Source: Oscillospiraceae bacterium (lineage in GTDB: Bacteria; Bacillota; Clostridia; Oscillospirales; Acutalibacteraceae). From it: DNA of 64,000 nucleotides. Made by a program: the position numbers and the translations under genes. Positions 16,606 through 24,718 of the stretch are shown here, piece after piece; position 1 is the first letter of the stretch; each line of letters opens with the position of its first letter. The stretch covers positions 1-64,000 of the forward strand of contig CACWPS010000004.1 of assembly GCA_902762875.1 (NCBI GenBank). Reading direction: 5' to 3'. A model generated the notes under the pieces. That model ran no database searches. It was not told the origin of the DNA and saw only the letters and a list, made by a program, of their open reading frames with translations.

Positions 16606-18087
16606 TTCTGTTTTCACTATAAAGGAAAAATCAATATATCCGTTGCCAAACGAGGTAAACACATCGCTTAAAGCGGGTGAATAGGCGATGGTGGTGTTTT
16701 GAAAAGCGATTGGAATAATATTGCTTGATTTAAGGAGACCTGTTTGAATTTCCGCCCCGCTTTTTCCCTCTGCGGTAGTACCGAAGTTTGAAAGATATTC
16801 GTTTATATCCGAGCTGTCGGCTCTGACGGGGAAGACCGCCATATCAAGGGTTTGCTCTTTAAGCTCGGAGATAAGCTTTTCGGCACTGTCCACCGCTTCA
16901 ATATTAACAAAAGCGCCGAGATTGTTTTGCCAATGGCCCACAATATCGGTAATGACAGGCTTTATAACCGAGTTATCGTAATAATAAAGCTTTACGCCCG
17001 AGGGGAATTTCTTGCCGTCAAGCTTTGATATTTCTTTTGAAAAAAGGGCTTTTGCGGCCTCAAGGTTATAAAGAGTCATTCCCGAAGAGCCTGCGTCTGA
17101 CTTTATAACCGATGGGAAAACCGAATCGGCGGGAGTATATCCTGTTTTAAGGTCCAAAGCGTACACCTGACTGCCCACCAGCATAGCAAGCGATTTACGC
17201 ATATCCTCGGAAAAATCGGAGCTTATTGTCAAAAACCAGCAGATATTTTCATAGTCGATGGTCTTTAATCCGTTCGCATGGGCGTTGTCGGTAAGGGAAG
17301 AATCTATAAATGCAATATCCGCATTGCCGCCTATAAGCCGTTCTATCGGGGTCTCATCCTTATCCTTAGTGATGTAAACCGCTGAATTTTTAGCGGGAAA
17401 GGTGCCTGTATAAAGGCTGTTGGAGTAAAGCCTTATACCAAAGCTTTCCTTGTTCCACTTTGTAAGCTTATAGCTCCCGCAGGAAATTGTGTGCTCGGCT
17501 GAAAGACCGTATTTTCCTGCAGATTCATTAAAGAACTTTTCATTGCAGGGCATAGCAACCGAGGTTGTAAGGGCTTCTTCAAAGCCTTCGTCCTCGTAGG
17601 AAAGCTTTATTATAAATGTTGTACTGTCGGGAGCGGATACGCCCAGCGTTTCCGCACTTTTTTTGCCTTCATATATTTCCTTTGCGTTTTCAATGGGAAA
17701 AAGACGGGAAGCAAAGGGCGCCTTTGTTTCTGGGGATACAGCACGGCGGAAGGCGAATACAAAATCCTCGGCGGTAAGGGGCTCCTTGTTGCTCCAAACA
17801 ATATCCTCCCTTAATTTAAAGGTATAGGTTAAATTGTTGTATTCAAAGCTTTTTGAGGCTCCGCCTACAATAGCTCCGCTTTCGTTTTTACGCAAAAGCC
17901 CCTCAAAGATGTTGGCGACTATTGCGAGCTCCGAATCGGCAGAGGCGGTTTGGGGGTCTACGGTGTAGGGCTTTTCGGGTATTTCAAAATATATAATAGC
18001 GTCCTGATAGCTGTCTCCGCAGGCGGCAGAGAGAAGCACTGTAATAGCTGCAAGCATCAGGCAGGCCGCTTTTAAAATGCGTTTCAT
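16603..18087 (-). CDS. Oligopeptide-type ABC transporter substrate-binding lipoprotein (OppA-like)
   Basis: A secreted lipoprotein of 494 residues. The signal peptide has a clear lipobox, LSAAC, with lipidated Cys23. The body matches family 5 solute-binding proteins: PEKPYTVDPQTA near the N-terminus, ANIFEGLLRKNESG, LREDIVWSNKEPLTAEDF and DFVFAFRRAVSPETKAPFA. Such proteins deliver peptides or nickel to ABC permeases. No permease or ATPase genes are adjacent, so it is an orphan that may share a distant transporter or act as a peptide sensor. It has its own promoter and terminator. Confidence 0.85.
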   Translation of the reverse strand: MKRILKAACLMLAAITVLLSAACGDSYQDAIIYFEIPEKPYTVDPQTASADSELAIVANIFEGLLRKNESGAIVGGASKSFEYNNLTYTFKLREDIVWSNKEPLTAEDFVFAFRRAVSPETKAPFASRLFPIENAKEIYEGKKSAETLGVSAPDSTTFIIKLSYEDEGFEEALTTSVAMPCNEKFFNESAGKYGLSAEHTISCGSYKLTKWNKESFGIRLYSNSLYTGTFPAKNSAVYITKDKDETPIERLIGGNADIAFIDSSLTDNAHANGLKTIDYENICWFLTISSDFSEDMRKSLAMLVGSQVYALDLKTGYTPADSVFPSVIKSDAGSSGMTLYNLEAAKALFSKEISKLDGKKFPSGVKLYYYDNSVIKPVITDIVGHWQNNLGAFVNIEAVDSAEKLISELKEQTLDMAVFPVRADSSDINEYLSNFGTTAEGKSGAEIQTGLLKSSNIIPIAFQNTTIAYSPALSDVFTSFGNGYIDFSFIVKTE

Positions 18088-18117
18088 AGCTTTACCTCAC
18101 AGAATAAAATTACATAT

Positions 18118-18146
18118 ATTATACTATATTACTTTATTATTTGCAA
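18118..18146 (-). promoter_or_regulatory. Promoter of the OppA-like gene
   Basis: Minus strand: TTGCAA (18146-18141), 17-bp spacer, TATAAT (18123-18118). Confidence 0.65.
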
Positions 18147-18317
18147 TCTTTAATAATAGGAGAAAAATTTTCCGAAAAATATGTTAAAAAATTGTCGAAA
18201 AGGTCTTTTCAAAACGATAATTATATGTTATACTACATATGTATATGTAGATTTGGGCATACTGCGCTTTTTTCGCAGTCAAACCCATATACAATTAATC
18301 GAAGGAGGATTCGGTTC

Positions 18318-18815
18318 ATGCAAAAAAAGATCAGCAGCCTTCCTTTTAAGGGAACAGCTGAACAGGAACAGAAGCTGAGGGAAGTAATCGCAGAAAACAA
18401 GCACGATAAGAGCTTGCTTATGTCTGTTATGCAACAGGCACAGGATATTTACGGTTATCTTCCTATGGAGGTACAGGAAATGATTGCCGAAGGTATGGAT
18501 GTGCCCCTTGAAAAGGTTTACGGCGTAGCTACCTTCTACGCACAGTTCTCACTTTCACCTAAGGGTGAGTACAACATTTCCGTATGCTTGGGTACTGCCT
18601 GCTATGTTAAGGGCTCGGGCGATATTTTCAACAAGCTAAGTGAAAAGCTTGGTATCGGTGCGGACGAATGCACCCCTGATGGAAGATATTCCCTTACCGC
18701 CTGCCGTTGCATAGGCGCTTGCGGCTTAGCTCCCGTACTTACTGTTAATGAAGAGGTTTACGGCAGACTTACCGTTGACGATGTTGACGGAATACTCGAA
18801 AAATACGGTAAATAA
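18318..18815 (+). CDS. hydC: NuoE-type [2Fe-2S] subunit of NAD-linked [FeFe] hydrogenase
   Basis: A 165-residue thioredoxin-like ferredoxin subunit, equivalent to the small subunit of electron-bifurcating hydrogenases (HydC/HndA). The four cluster cysteines are in CLGTACYVKG and CRCIGACG, spaced as in NuoE. An N-terminal helical domain (LREVIAENKHDKSLLMSVMQ) is present. ATG 18318 has GGAGG at 18304-18308. The longer upstream frame runs through the promoter region. It is the first gene of a ten-gene operon to 26470. A possible promoter is TTTTCA-17-TATACT just upstream. I looked for a Rex site and saw only a weak one. Confidence 0.93.
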   Translation: MQKKISSLPFKGTAEQEQKLREVIAENKHDKSLLMSVMQQAQDIYGYLPMEVQEMIAEGMDVPLEKVYGVATFYAQFSLSPKGEYNISVCLGTACYVKGSGDIFNKLSEKLGIGADECTPDGRYSLTACRCIGACGLAPVLTVNEEVYGRLTVDDVDGILEKYGK

Positions 18816-18856
18816 TCTAAAATTTCATTTTAATCTGTCCGAAAGGATAAATCTGT

Positions 18857-19213
18857 ATGAAAATCAGTACCATTAAGGATTTACTTGAAGCTAAGGTTAT
18901 CTGCTGTGAGGAAGGGCTTAACCGCCATGTTTACTCCGCCTGCGGAAGTGATATGATGAGTGATGTGCTGGCCTATGTTAAGGATCAGGCTGTGCTGCTT
19001 ACAGGACTTGTCAATTCCCAGGTTATAAGAACTGCGGAAATGATGGATATGAACTGTATTGTTTTCGTTCGCTCTAAAATGCCTACTGCCGAAATGACAG
19101 AGCTTGCAAAGGAAAGCGGTATAGTTATTCTCGCAACAGATAAAAGAATGTACGAGGCCTGCGGTCTGCTTTACAGCAACGGTCTCGTAGGCAATAGGGT
19201 TAAAAATGTCTGA
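18857..19213 (+). CDS. DRTGG-domain protein
   Basis: 118 residues forming a single DRTGG domain, a small alpha/beta fold named after a motif in phosphotransacetylase and HprK-linked proteins. Visible elements are IKDLLEAKVICCEEGLNR, SDVLAYVKDQAVLLTGLVN and FVRSKMPTAEMTELAKESG. No catalytic residues are known. Genes of this type recur in clostridial hydrogenase clusters beside ATP-binding proteins, which suggests a regulatory or ligand-sensing role. The stop overlaps the next start by eight bases, so translation is coupled. Confidence 0.8.
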   Translation: MKISTIKDLLEAKVICCEEGLNRHVYSACGSDMMSDVLAYVKDQAVLLTGLVNSQVIRTAEMMDMNCIVFVRSKMPTAEMTELAKESGIVILATDKRMYEACGLLYSNGLVGNRVKNV

Positions 19214-19628
19214 AGCTTTAAAATTCCGTTTTGATGTGGACGGGAACGATTTCACTTCGGCAGGAAAGGCGTCGGTTCAGGTCAAAAAGAATTTAAGGCA
19301 GTTAGGGTTATCTCCCGAAACCATACGCCGTGTTTCAATAGCGATGTATGAGGGCGAGATTAATATGGTCATTCATGCGGGCGGCGGTGTAGCCGAGGTT
19401 ACCGTTACAGAAGACTGTGTTGAAATATTCCTAAGCGATAAGGGCCCGGGAATTAAGGATATAGATCAGGCTATGCAGGAGGGATTTTCCACCGCATCCG
19501 ATAATATCCGTTCCTTAGGCTTCGGTGCGGGAATGGGACTGCCTAATATGAAACGGTACACAGATTATATGGATATTAAATCTACCGTCGGTGTTGGGAC
19601 CGACATAACCATGAGAGTTAATATTTAA
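19206..19628 (+). CDS. RsbW/SpoIIAB-like ATP-binding protein (anti-sigma-type kinase)
   Basis: 140 residues of the HATPase_c (GHKL) fold. The N-box is RRVSIAMYEGEINMVIHA, followed by the G1 motif LSDKGPGIKD and G2 motif SLGFGAGMGLPNM. Relatives phosphorylate anti-anti-sigma factors or bind sigma factors. No partner STAS protein or sigma gene is adjacent. Here it sits between DRTGG and sensory-hydrogenase genes, so it may pass a redox signal. The start overlaps the preceding gene. Confidence 0.82.
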   Translation: MSEALKFRFDVDGNDFTSAGKASVQVKKNLRQLGLSPETIRRVSIAMYEGEINMVIHAGGGVAEVTVTEDCVEIFLSDKGPGIKDIDQAMQEGFSTASDNIRSLGFGAGMGLPNMKRYTDYMDIKSTVGVGTDITMRVNI

Positions 19629-19655
19629 AAAATATTATTTCGGCAGGTTTTCATT

Positions 19656-20939
19656 ATGAATACATACGAACATTCGGTTCATCTTGATGTCGAAAAATGC
19701 AGTGGCTGTACCACCTGCTTAAAGCACTGCCCAACCGAGGCAATAAGAATAAAGGACGGGCATGCGCAGATTAATCAGGAACGGTGCATTGATTGCGGCG
19801 AGTGCATACGGGTTTGCCCCCATAACGCCAAAAAGGCGGTGAGCGGTAAGCTTTCGGATATGGACCGCTTTAAGTGGAAGATTGCGCTTCCCGCACCCAC
19901 CCTTTACGGCCAGTTTGATAATCTTGACGATGTGGATTATGTGCTGGACGGGCTTTTAAAAATCGGCTTTGACGATGTGTATGAGGTTTCTGCCGCGGCG
20001 GAGCTGGTAAGTGCCTACACAAGGCTTTACCTTAAAACCGAGGGTGTTAAAAAACCGGCAATAAGCTCGGCTTGCCCTGTGGTTATAAGGCTTATAGCTC
20101 TTCGCTTTCCCTCCCTTACGGATAATATAATCCATATGCTTCCCCCTATGGAGGTTGCGGCGGCTTTAGCCAGAGAAAAGGCGGAAAGAGAACACCCCGA
20201 GCTTAAGCCCGAAGAGATAGGCGTTTGCTTTATCTCGCCCTGTCCCGCAAAATCAAGCTATGTTAAAAACGGCTTTGCGGGGTATAAAAGCAAGGTGGAT
20301 GTTGTTGTCTCGATAAACGATATTTATTTTCAGCTTATCGCTAAAATGAGGCACGACAGCGATGTTGAGGCGCTTTCAAAATCCGGAGTTATAGGAATAG
20401 GCTGGGCCACCAGCGGCGGCGAGGCAACGGCGATTTTTAACGAACACTACCTTGCGGCCGACGGGATTGACAATGTAATCCATGTGCTCGATCAGGTGGA
20501 GAACGGAAATATTCCGCCCCTTGAATTTATTGAGCTTAACGCCTGCACGGGCGGCTGCGTCGGCGGAGTTATGACGATGCAAAACCCCTTTATCGCAAAG
20601 GCAAGGCTTCAGTCTCTGCGCCGTTATCTGCCCGTTTCGCAGAACTTCTTATCAAAAGAGGAAAGCGGCTATATTCCCGACGGATATATCTTTAACGAGA
20701 TACCCACCTACCACCCCATTTCAAGGCTTAGCGACAGTATGGCGGAATCTATGCGTATGATGTCGGATATTCAAAGGCTCAAAGACGAGCTGCCGGGCAT
20801 TGACTGCGGCTCCTGCGGTGCGCCTAATTGCAGAGCGCTGGCTGAAGATATTGTAAAGCATAACGCTAAGCTTGAAGACTGCCTTATAAGGCTTAAAAAC
20901 GCAGAAAAAAAGGACGGCGGTGAACAAAGTGACGGTTGA
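19656..20939 (+). CDS. Sensory-type [FeFe]-hydrogenase-like protein (HydS-like)
   Basis: 427 residues. The N-terminus carries two [4Fe-4S] motifs, CSGCTTCLKHCP and CIDCGECIRVCP. The middle is a hydrogenase large-subunit domain whose three H-cluster motifs diverge from catalytic HydA: SSACPVVIRL for TSCSPGW, SPCPAKSSYV for MPCTAKKFE, and NACTGGCVGG for GCPGGCVNGG. These variants are typical of the putative sensory groups C/D. The C-terminus has an extra cluster motif, DCGSCGAPNC. No PAS domain is present, so the signal probably goes through neighbouring ATP-binding proteins. It may lack strong catalytic activity and report H2 or redox state. Confidence 0.85.
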   Translation: MNTYEHSVHLDVEKCSGCTTCLKHCPTEAIRIKDGHAQINQERCIDCGECIRVCPHNAKKAVSGKLSDMDRFKWKIALPAPTLYGQFDNLDDVDYVLDGLLKIGFDDVYEVSAAAELVSAYTRLYLKTEGVKKPAISSACPVVIRLIALRFPSLTDNIIHMLPPMEVAAALAREKAEREHPELKPEEIGVCFISPCPAKSSYVKNGFAGYKSKVDVVVSINDIYFQLIAKMRHDSDVEALSKSGVIGIGWATSGGEATAIFNEHYLAADGIDNVIHVLDQVENGNIPPLEFIELNACTGGCVGGVMTMQNPFIAKARLQSLRRYLPVSQNFLSKEESGYIPDGYIFNEIPTYHPISRLSDSMAESMRMMSDIQRLKDELPGIDCGSCGAPNCRALAEDIVKHNAKLEDCLIRLKNAEKKDGGEQSDG

Positions 20940-21252
20940 GGCTTTAAAGGAATACGGATTTTCTGCCGTTGCGCTTCCCGAGCCTGAGCGTGAAATCACG
21001 GGAGTTTACATCGGCGACCTGTTAAGCTGGGTAATGGGCAGAGCAAAGAGCGGCGACGCTTGGATAACCATAATGTCAAACATAAATGTTTTGGCTGTGG
21101 CCTCCTTGGCGGACACTGCCTGTGTTATAGCGGCGGAAGGTGTCGAGATAACCGAGGATATAGCAAAATCGGCAGTAGAGAAGGGGATTAACATTCTCTC
21201 CTTTTCGGGCAGTGCGTATGATGCGGCTGTACTGCTTTATGAATTGCTATGA
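20920..21252 (+). CDS. Second DRTGG-domain protein
   Basis: 110 residues with a GTG start at 20920, inside the end of the preceding gene. It is homologous in layout to the DRTGG protein at 18857 (VYIGDLLSWVMGRAKSGDAW, then ITIMSNINVLAVASLADTAC). No catalytic motif is seen. Two DRTGG proteins in one operon suggest a heteromeric or duplicated sensor part. The stop overlaps the PHP gene start by four bases. Confidence 0.78.
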   Translation: MNKVTVEALKEYGFSAVALPEPEREITGVYIGDLLSWVMGRAKSGDAWITIMSNINVLAVASLADTACVIAAEGVEITEDIAKSAVEKGINILSFSGSAYDAAVLLYELL

Positions 21253-21962
21253 AATACTATTACGATTTGCACCTTCATTCCTGTCTTTCCCCCTGTGGGG
21301 ACGACGAGGCAACGCCTGACAGTATTGCGGGAATGGGGGAGTTAAACGGCCTTGATATTATGGCGCTTACCGACCATAACACTTCAAAAAACTGTCCTGC
21401 ATTTTTTAAGGCGGCAAAAAGGCACGGAATAATACCCTTAGGCGGTATGGAGCTCACCACCGCAGAGGATATTCATATGGTTTGCCTTTTTGATAAGCTG
21501 GATAATGCTATGGCGTTCAGCGAATATATTGAAAGCAGAAGAATACCCATTAAAAACCGTACCGATATTTTCGGCAATCAGCTTATTTGCGATGATGAGG
21601 ATAATATAATAGGTACAGAAGAAAATCTGCTTTCAAACGCTACAACGGTTTCCCTTGACGAAGCGCCCGAGCTTGTAAAAAGCTTTGGCGGGGTTTGTTA
21701 TCCGGCTCATATAGACCGTCAGGCAAACGGAATATTGGCTGTTTTGGGTGCTTTTCCCGAAAAGCCCTGCTTTCCCGTTTGCGAGGTTCACGACAGCGAA
21801 AAAACGCAAGAGTACGCCGGAGAATACCAAAAACGGATAGTTTCAAGCTCGGACGCACATTACCTTTGGGATATAAGGGAAAAGGATATGTTCCTTGAGC
21901 TTGACAGCGAAAGGGAAAATGCGGCGAGTGCGGTTATTAGCTATTTGCGGGGTGAAATATGA
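21249..21962 (+). CDS. PHP-domain metal-dependent phosphoesterase
   Basis: 237 residues of the PHP fold. Metal-binding motifs are YDLHLHSCLSPCGDD (start), MALTDHNTSKN, GGMELTTAEDIHMVCLF, a central CYPAHIDRQANG and the C-terminal SSDAHYLWDI. Relatives hydrolyse phosphate esters, including histidinol phosphate and 3',5' nucleotide bisphosphates. The natural substrate here is unknown. Its position inside the regulatory block of a hydrogenase operon hints at a nucleotide signal. It overlaps both neighbours by four bases. Confidence 0.85.
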   Translation: MKYYYDLHLHSCLSPCGDDEATPDSIAGMGELNGLDIMALTDHNTSKNCPAFFKAAKRHGIIPLGGMELTTAEDIHMVCLFDKLDNAMAFSEYIESRRIPIKNRTDIFGNQLICDDEDNIIGTEENLLSNATTVSLDEAPELVKSFGGVCYPAHIDRQANGILAVLGAFPEKPCFPVCEVHDSEKTQEYAGEYQKRIVSSSDAHYLWDIREKDMFLELDSERENAASAVISYLRGEI

Positions 21963-22504
21963 AGGAATTATCCCTTAATATACTTGATATTGCCGAAAAT
22001 TCCGTTAAGGCGGGGGCTACACTTACCGAGATTACGGTTGAAGAAGCCGACAGCCGCTTGGTGCTTACCATAAAGGATGACGGCTGCGGTATGACCGAGG
22101 AAATTTTAAAATCGGTTACCGACCCCTTTTATACCACCAGAACCACCCGCAAGGTGGGAATGGGTATTCCGCTTTTAAAGCTTGCCGCCGAGCAGACAGG
22201 GGGAAGCCTTCAAATAGACTCCCGCTGTGAAAAGGATTATCCTGAAAATCACGGCACGGCACTTCGGGCGGAATTTAATAAAAATCATATAGATATGACG
22301 CCGCTTGGCGATGTTATATCGAGTGTTTCAACACTCATACAGGGTCACCCTGATACCGATTTTCTGTTTAAGCATACATTTGGAGATAAAACGGTTTTGC
22401 TTGATACAAGGGAGCTTAAGGCCGTTTTGGGAGATGTTCCGCTTAACAGCTATGAGGTAATAAAATGGATAGAAGAATATCTAAAAGAACAATATTCTTT
22501 ATGA
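21959..22504 (+). CDS. Histidine-kinase-like ATPase domain protein
   Basis: 181 residues. The GHKL ATP-binding part has N-box LSLNILDIAENSVKAGAT, G1 TIKDDGCGMTEE, and GMGIPLLKLAAEQTGG as G2. It resembles histidine kinase ATPase domains but lacks a phosphoacceptor-histidine domain. About 80 extra C-terminal residues have no recognised family. It is the second ATP-binding protein in the operon. It may phosphorylate or lock a partner in response to the sensory hydrogenase, which is inference. Confidence 0.78.
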   Translation: MKELSLNILDIAENSVKAGATLTEITVEEADSRLVLTIKDDGCGMTEEILKSVTDPFYTTRTTRKVGMGIPLLKLAAEQTGGSLQIDSRCEKDYPENHGTALRAEFNKNHIDMTPLGDVISSVSTLIQGHPDTDFLFKHTFGDKTVLLDTRELKAVLGDVPLNSYEVIKWIEEYLKEQYSL

Positions 22505-22517
22505 AAGGAAGAAAATT

Positions 22518-22889
22518 ATGAAGTCATTGGCTGAATTACAGGCAATAAAGGACAAAATGAAGGATAAGGTTATCCTTCGTGAGGGCGTAAACGATATACG
22601 CATAGTTGTGGGAATGGCAACCTGCGGTATTGCGGCAGGCGCACGCCCTGTACTTAACACACTTGTTGAGGAAGTAAACAAGGAGGGCCTTTCGGACAAG
22701 GTTACAGTCTCTCAGACAGGCTGTATAGGTCTTTGCCAGTTAGAGCCTATCGTTGAGGTTTTCGAGGCGGGCAAGGATAAGGTCACCTATGTTAAGATGA
22801 CCTCCGAAAAGGCTAAGCGTGTTGTTGAAGAGCATCTTAAGGGCGGCAAGGTTGTAAATGAATATACTGTTGCCGGTCATAAGGAATAA
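22518..22889 (+). CDS. Thioredoxin-like [2Fe-2S] ferredoxin
   Basis: 123 residues, with the cluster cysteines of the thioredoxin-like ferredoxin fold in MATCGIAAGA and QTGCIGLCQLEPIV. The N-terminal helix KSLAELQAIKDKMKDKVI is typical of small ferredoxins encoded before NuoF-type hydrogenase subunits. It probably carries electrons between the NuoF-type subunit and other subunits. GAAAGGAAG precedes the ATG. Only 14 bp separate it from the NuoF-type gene. Confidence 0.88.
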   Translation: MKSLAELQAIKDKMKDKVILREGVNDIRIVVGMATCGIAAGARPVLNTLVEEVNKEGLSDKVTVSQTGCIGLCQLEPIVEVFEAGKDKVTYVKMTSEKAKRVVEEHLKGGKVVNEYTVAGHKE

Positions 22890-22903
22890 ATGGAGGTAAA
22901 ATT

Positions 22904-24700
22904 ATGATTCGTGCACATGTATTGATTTGCGGCGGTACGGGTTGTACCTCTTCAGGAAGTCAGGACATTCAAAAGGCATTTGCCGAGAATATTGAGTCCT
23001 GCGGACTTTCCGATGAGGTAAAGCTTGTACAGACCGGTTGCTTCGGTCTCTGCGCATTGGGCCCTGTTGTTATCGTTTATCCCGACGGTACATTTTACAG
23101 CAGAGTTACTCCCGAGGATGTTAAGGAAATCGTTGAGGAGCATCTCTTAAAGGGTAGAATTGTTGAACGCCTTGTTTATAACGATACAGGCGATGAGAAG
23201 GTAGAATCCGCTAATGTCGCTTTGAGCGATACCGCCTTCTACAAATCACAGAACCGTGTAGTTCTGCGTAACTGCGGCGTTATCAACCCCGAAAATATTG
23301 ATGAGTATATCGCTATGGACGGTTATGCCGCTCTCGGTAAGGTACTTACCGAAATGACACCCGATGATGTTATTAAGGTTGTCACCGATTCAGGTCTTCG
23401 CGGCAGAGGAGGCGGCGGCTTCCCCACAGGCCGTAAATGGGCGCTCTGTGCTCCTAATAAGGCAGACCAGAAGTATGTTGTATGTAATGCCGACGAGGGC
23501 GACCCGGGTGCATTTATGGACCGCTCGGTACTTGAGGGCGACCCCCACTCTGTAATTGAGGCTATGGCAATAGCGGGTTACGCTATCGGCGCTACACAGG
23601 GCTTTGTTTATGTCCGTGCGGAGTATCCTATAGCGGTTAAGCGCTTGCAGATAGCTATTGATCAGGCCCGTGAATACGGCCTTTTAGGTAAGAATATCTT
23701 TGATTCAGGCTTTGACTTTGATTTACATATCCGTTTGGGCGCAGGTGCCTTTGTTTGCGGTGAGGAAACCGCTCTTATGACCTCTATCGAGGGTAACCGC
23801 GGTGAGCCTAAGCCCCGTCCGCCCTATCCGGCAGTTAAGGGTCTTTTCGGCAAGCCCACCGTTGAAAACAATGTTGAAACCTTTGCAAACATTCCGCAGA
23901 TTATCCTTAGAGGTGCCGATTGGTTTGCTTCAATGGGTACTGAGAAATCCAAGGGTACTAAGGTATTCGCTTTAGGCGGAAACATTGAGCATACAGGCCT
24001 TGTTGAAATCCCCATGGGTACTACACTTCGCCATATTATTTATGACATCGGCGGCGGTATTCCGGGCGGCAAGAAGTTTAAGGCGGCACAAACAGGCGGT
24101 CCTTCCGGCGGATGTATCCCTGCAAGTCTTATTGATACCGAGGTTGATTACGATAACCTTACCGCTATCGGCTGTATGATGGGCTCGGGCGGACTTATCG
24201 TAATGGATGAGGACACCTGTATGGTAGATATGGCTAAGTTCTTCCTTGAATTTACGGTTGACGAATCCTGCGGTAAGTGCACTCCCTGCCGTGTTGGTAC
24301 AAGAAGACTTCTTGAAATGCTCGATAAAATCACAAAGGGCAACGGAACCTTAGAGGATATTGACAAGTTAGAGGAGCTTTGCCATTACATTAAGCAGAAC
24401 TCTCTCTGCGGTCTCGGTCAGACTGCTCCTAACCCCGTGCTTGCAACACTTAAGTTCTTCCGTGAAGAGTATGTTGCTCACGTTAAGGATAAGGTATGTC
24501 CCGCAGGCGTATGTAAGGACCTCGTTTCTTACACAATCGAAGCCGATAAGTGTAAGGGTTGTACAAAGTGCGCCCGTAACTGTCCTGTAGGTGCAATTAC
24601 CGGTACTATCAAGAACCCCCACGAAATCAATCAAACCGCTTGTATTAAGTGCGGCGCTTGTATTTCCAACTGTCCGTTCGGCGCTATTGTTAAAAAGTAA
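22904..24700 (+). CDS. hydB: NuoF-type NADH-binding subunit of [FeFe] hydrogenase
   Basis: 598 residues. An N-terminal thioredoxin-like [2Fe-2S] domain (CGGTGCTSSGS, QTGCFGLCALGP) is followed by the FMN/NAD(H) core with GRGGGGFPTGRKW, NADEGDPGAFMDR and GAGAFVCGEETALMTSIEG. Next is the [4Fe-4S] motif ESCGKCTPCRVGTRRLLEM with SLCGLGQ, and a C-terminal ferredoxin part with CKGCTKCARNCP and CIKCGACISNCP. This architecture matches HydB of bifurcating hydrogenases, which couples NADH and reduced ferredoxin oxidation to H2 production. HydA is directly downstream. Confidence 0.95.
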   Translation: MIRAHVLICGGTGCTSSGSQDIQKAFAENIESCGLSDEVKLVQTGCFGLCALGPVVIVYPDGTFYSRVTPEDVKEIVEEHLLKGRIVERLVYNDTGDEKVESANVALSDTAFYKSQNRVVLRNCGVINPENIDEYIAMDGYAALGKVLTEMTPDDVIKVVTDSGLRGRGGGGFPTGRKWALCAPNKADQKYVVCNADEGDPGAFMDRSVLEGDPHSVIEAMAIAGYAIGATQGFVYVRAEYPIAVKRLQIAIDQAREYGLLGKNIFDSGFDFDLHIRLGAGAFVCGEETALMTSIEGNRGEPKPRPPYPAVKGLFGKPTVENNVETFANIPQIILRGADWFASMGTEKSKGTKVFALGGNIEHTGLVEIPMGTTLRHIIYDIGGGIPGGKKFKAAQTGGPSGGCIPASLIDTEVDYDNLTAIGCMMGSGGLIVMDEDTCMVDMAKFFLEFTVDESCGKCTPCRVGTRRLLEMLDKITKGNGTLEDIDKLEELCHYIKQNSLCGLGQTAPNPVLATLKFFREEYVAHVKDKVCPAGVCKDLVSYTIEADKCKGCTKCARNCPVGAITGTIKNPHEINQTACIKCGACISNCPFGAIVKK

Positions 24701-24718
24701 GAAAGGAGCCTGATATAA

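Noticed and set aside
18141..18317. Longer N-terminus for the NuoE-type subunit
   Set aside because: The extra codons cover the promoter region and lack a ribosome binding site, whereas GGAGG precedes ATG 18318.
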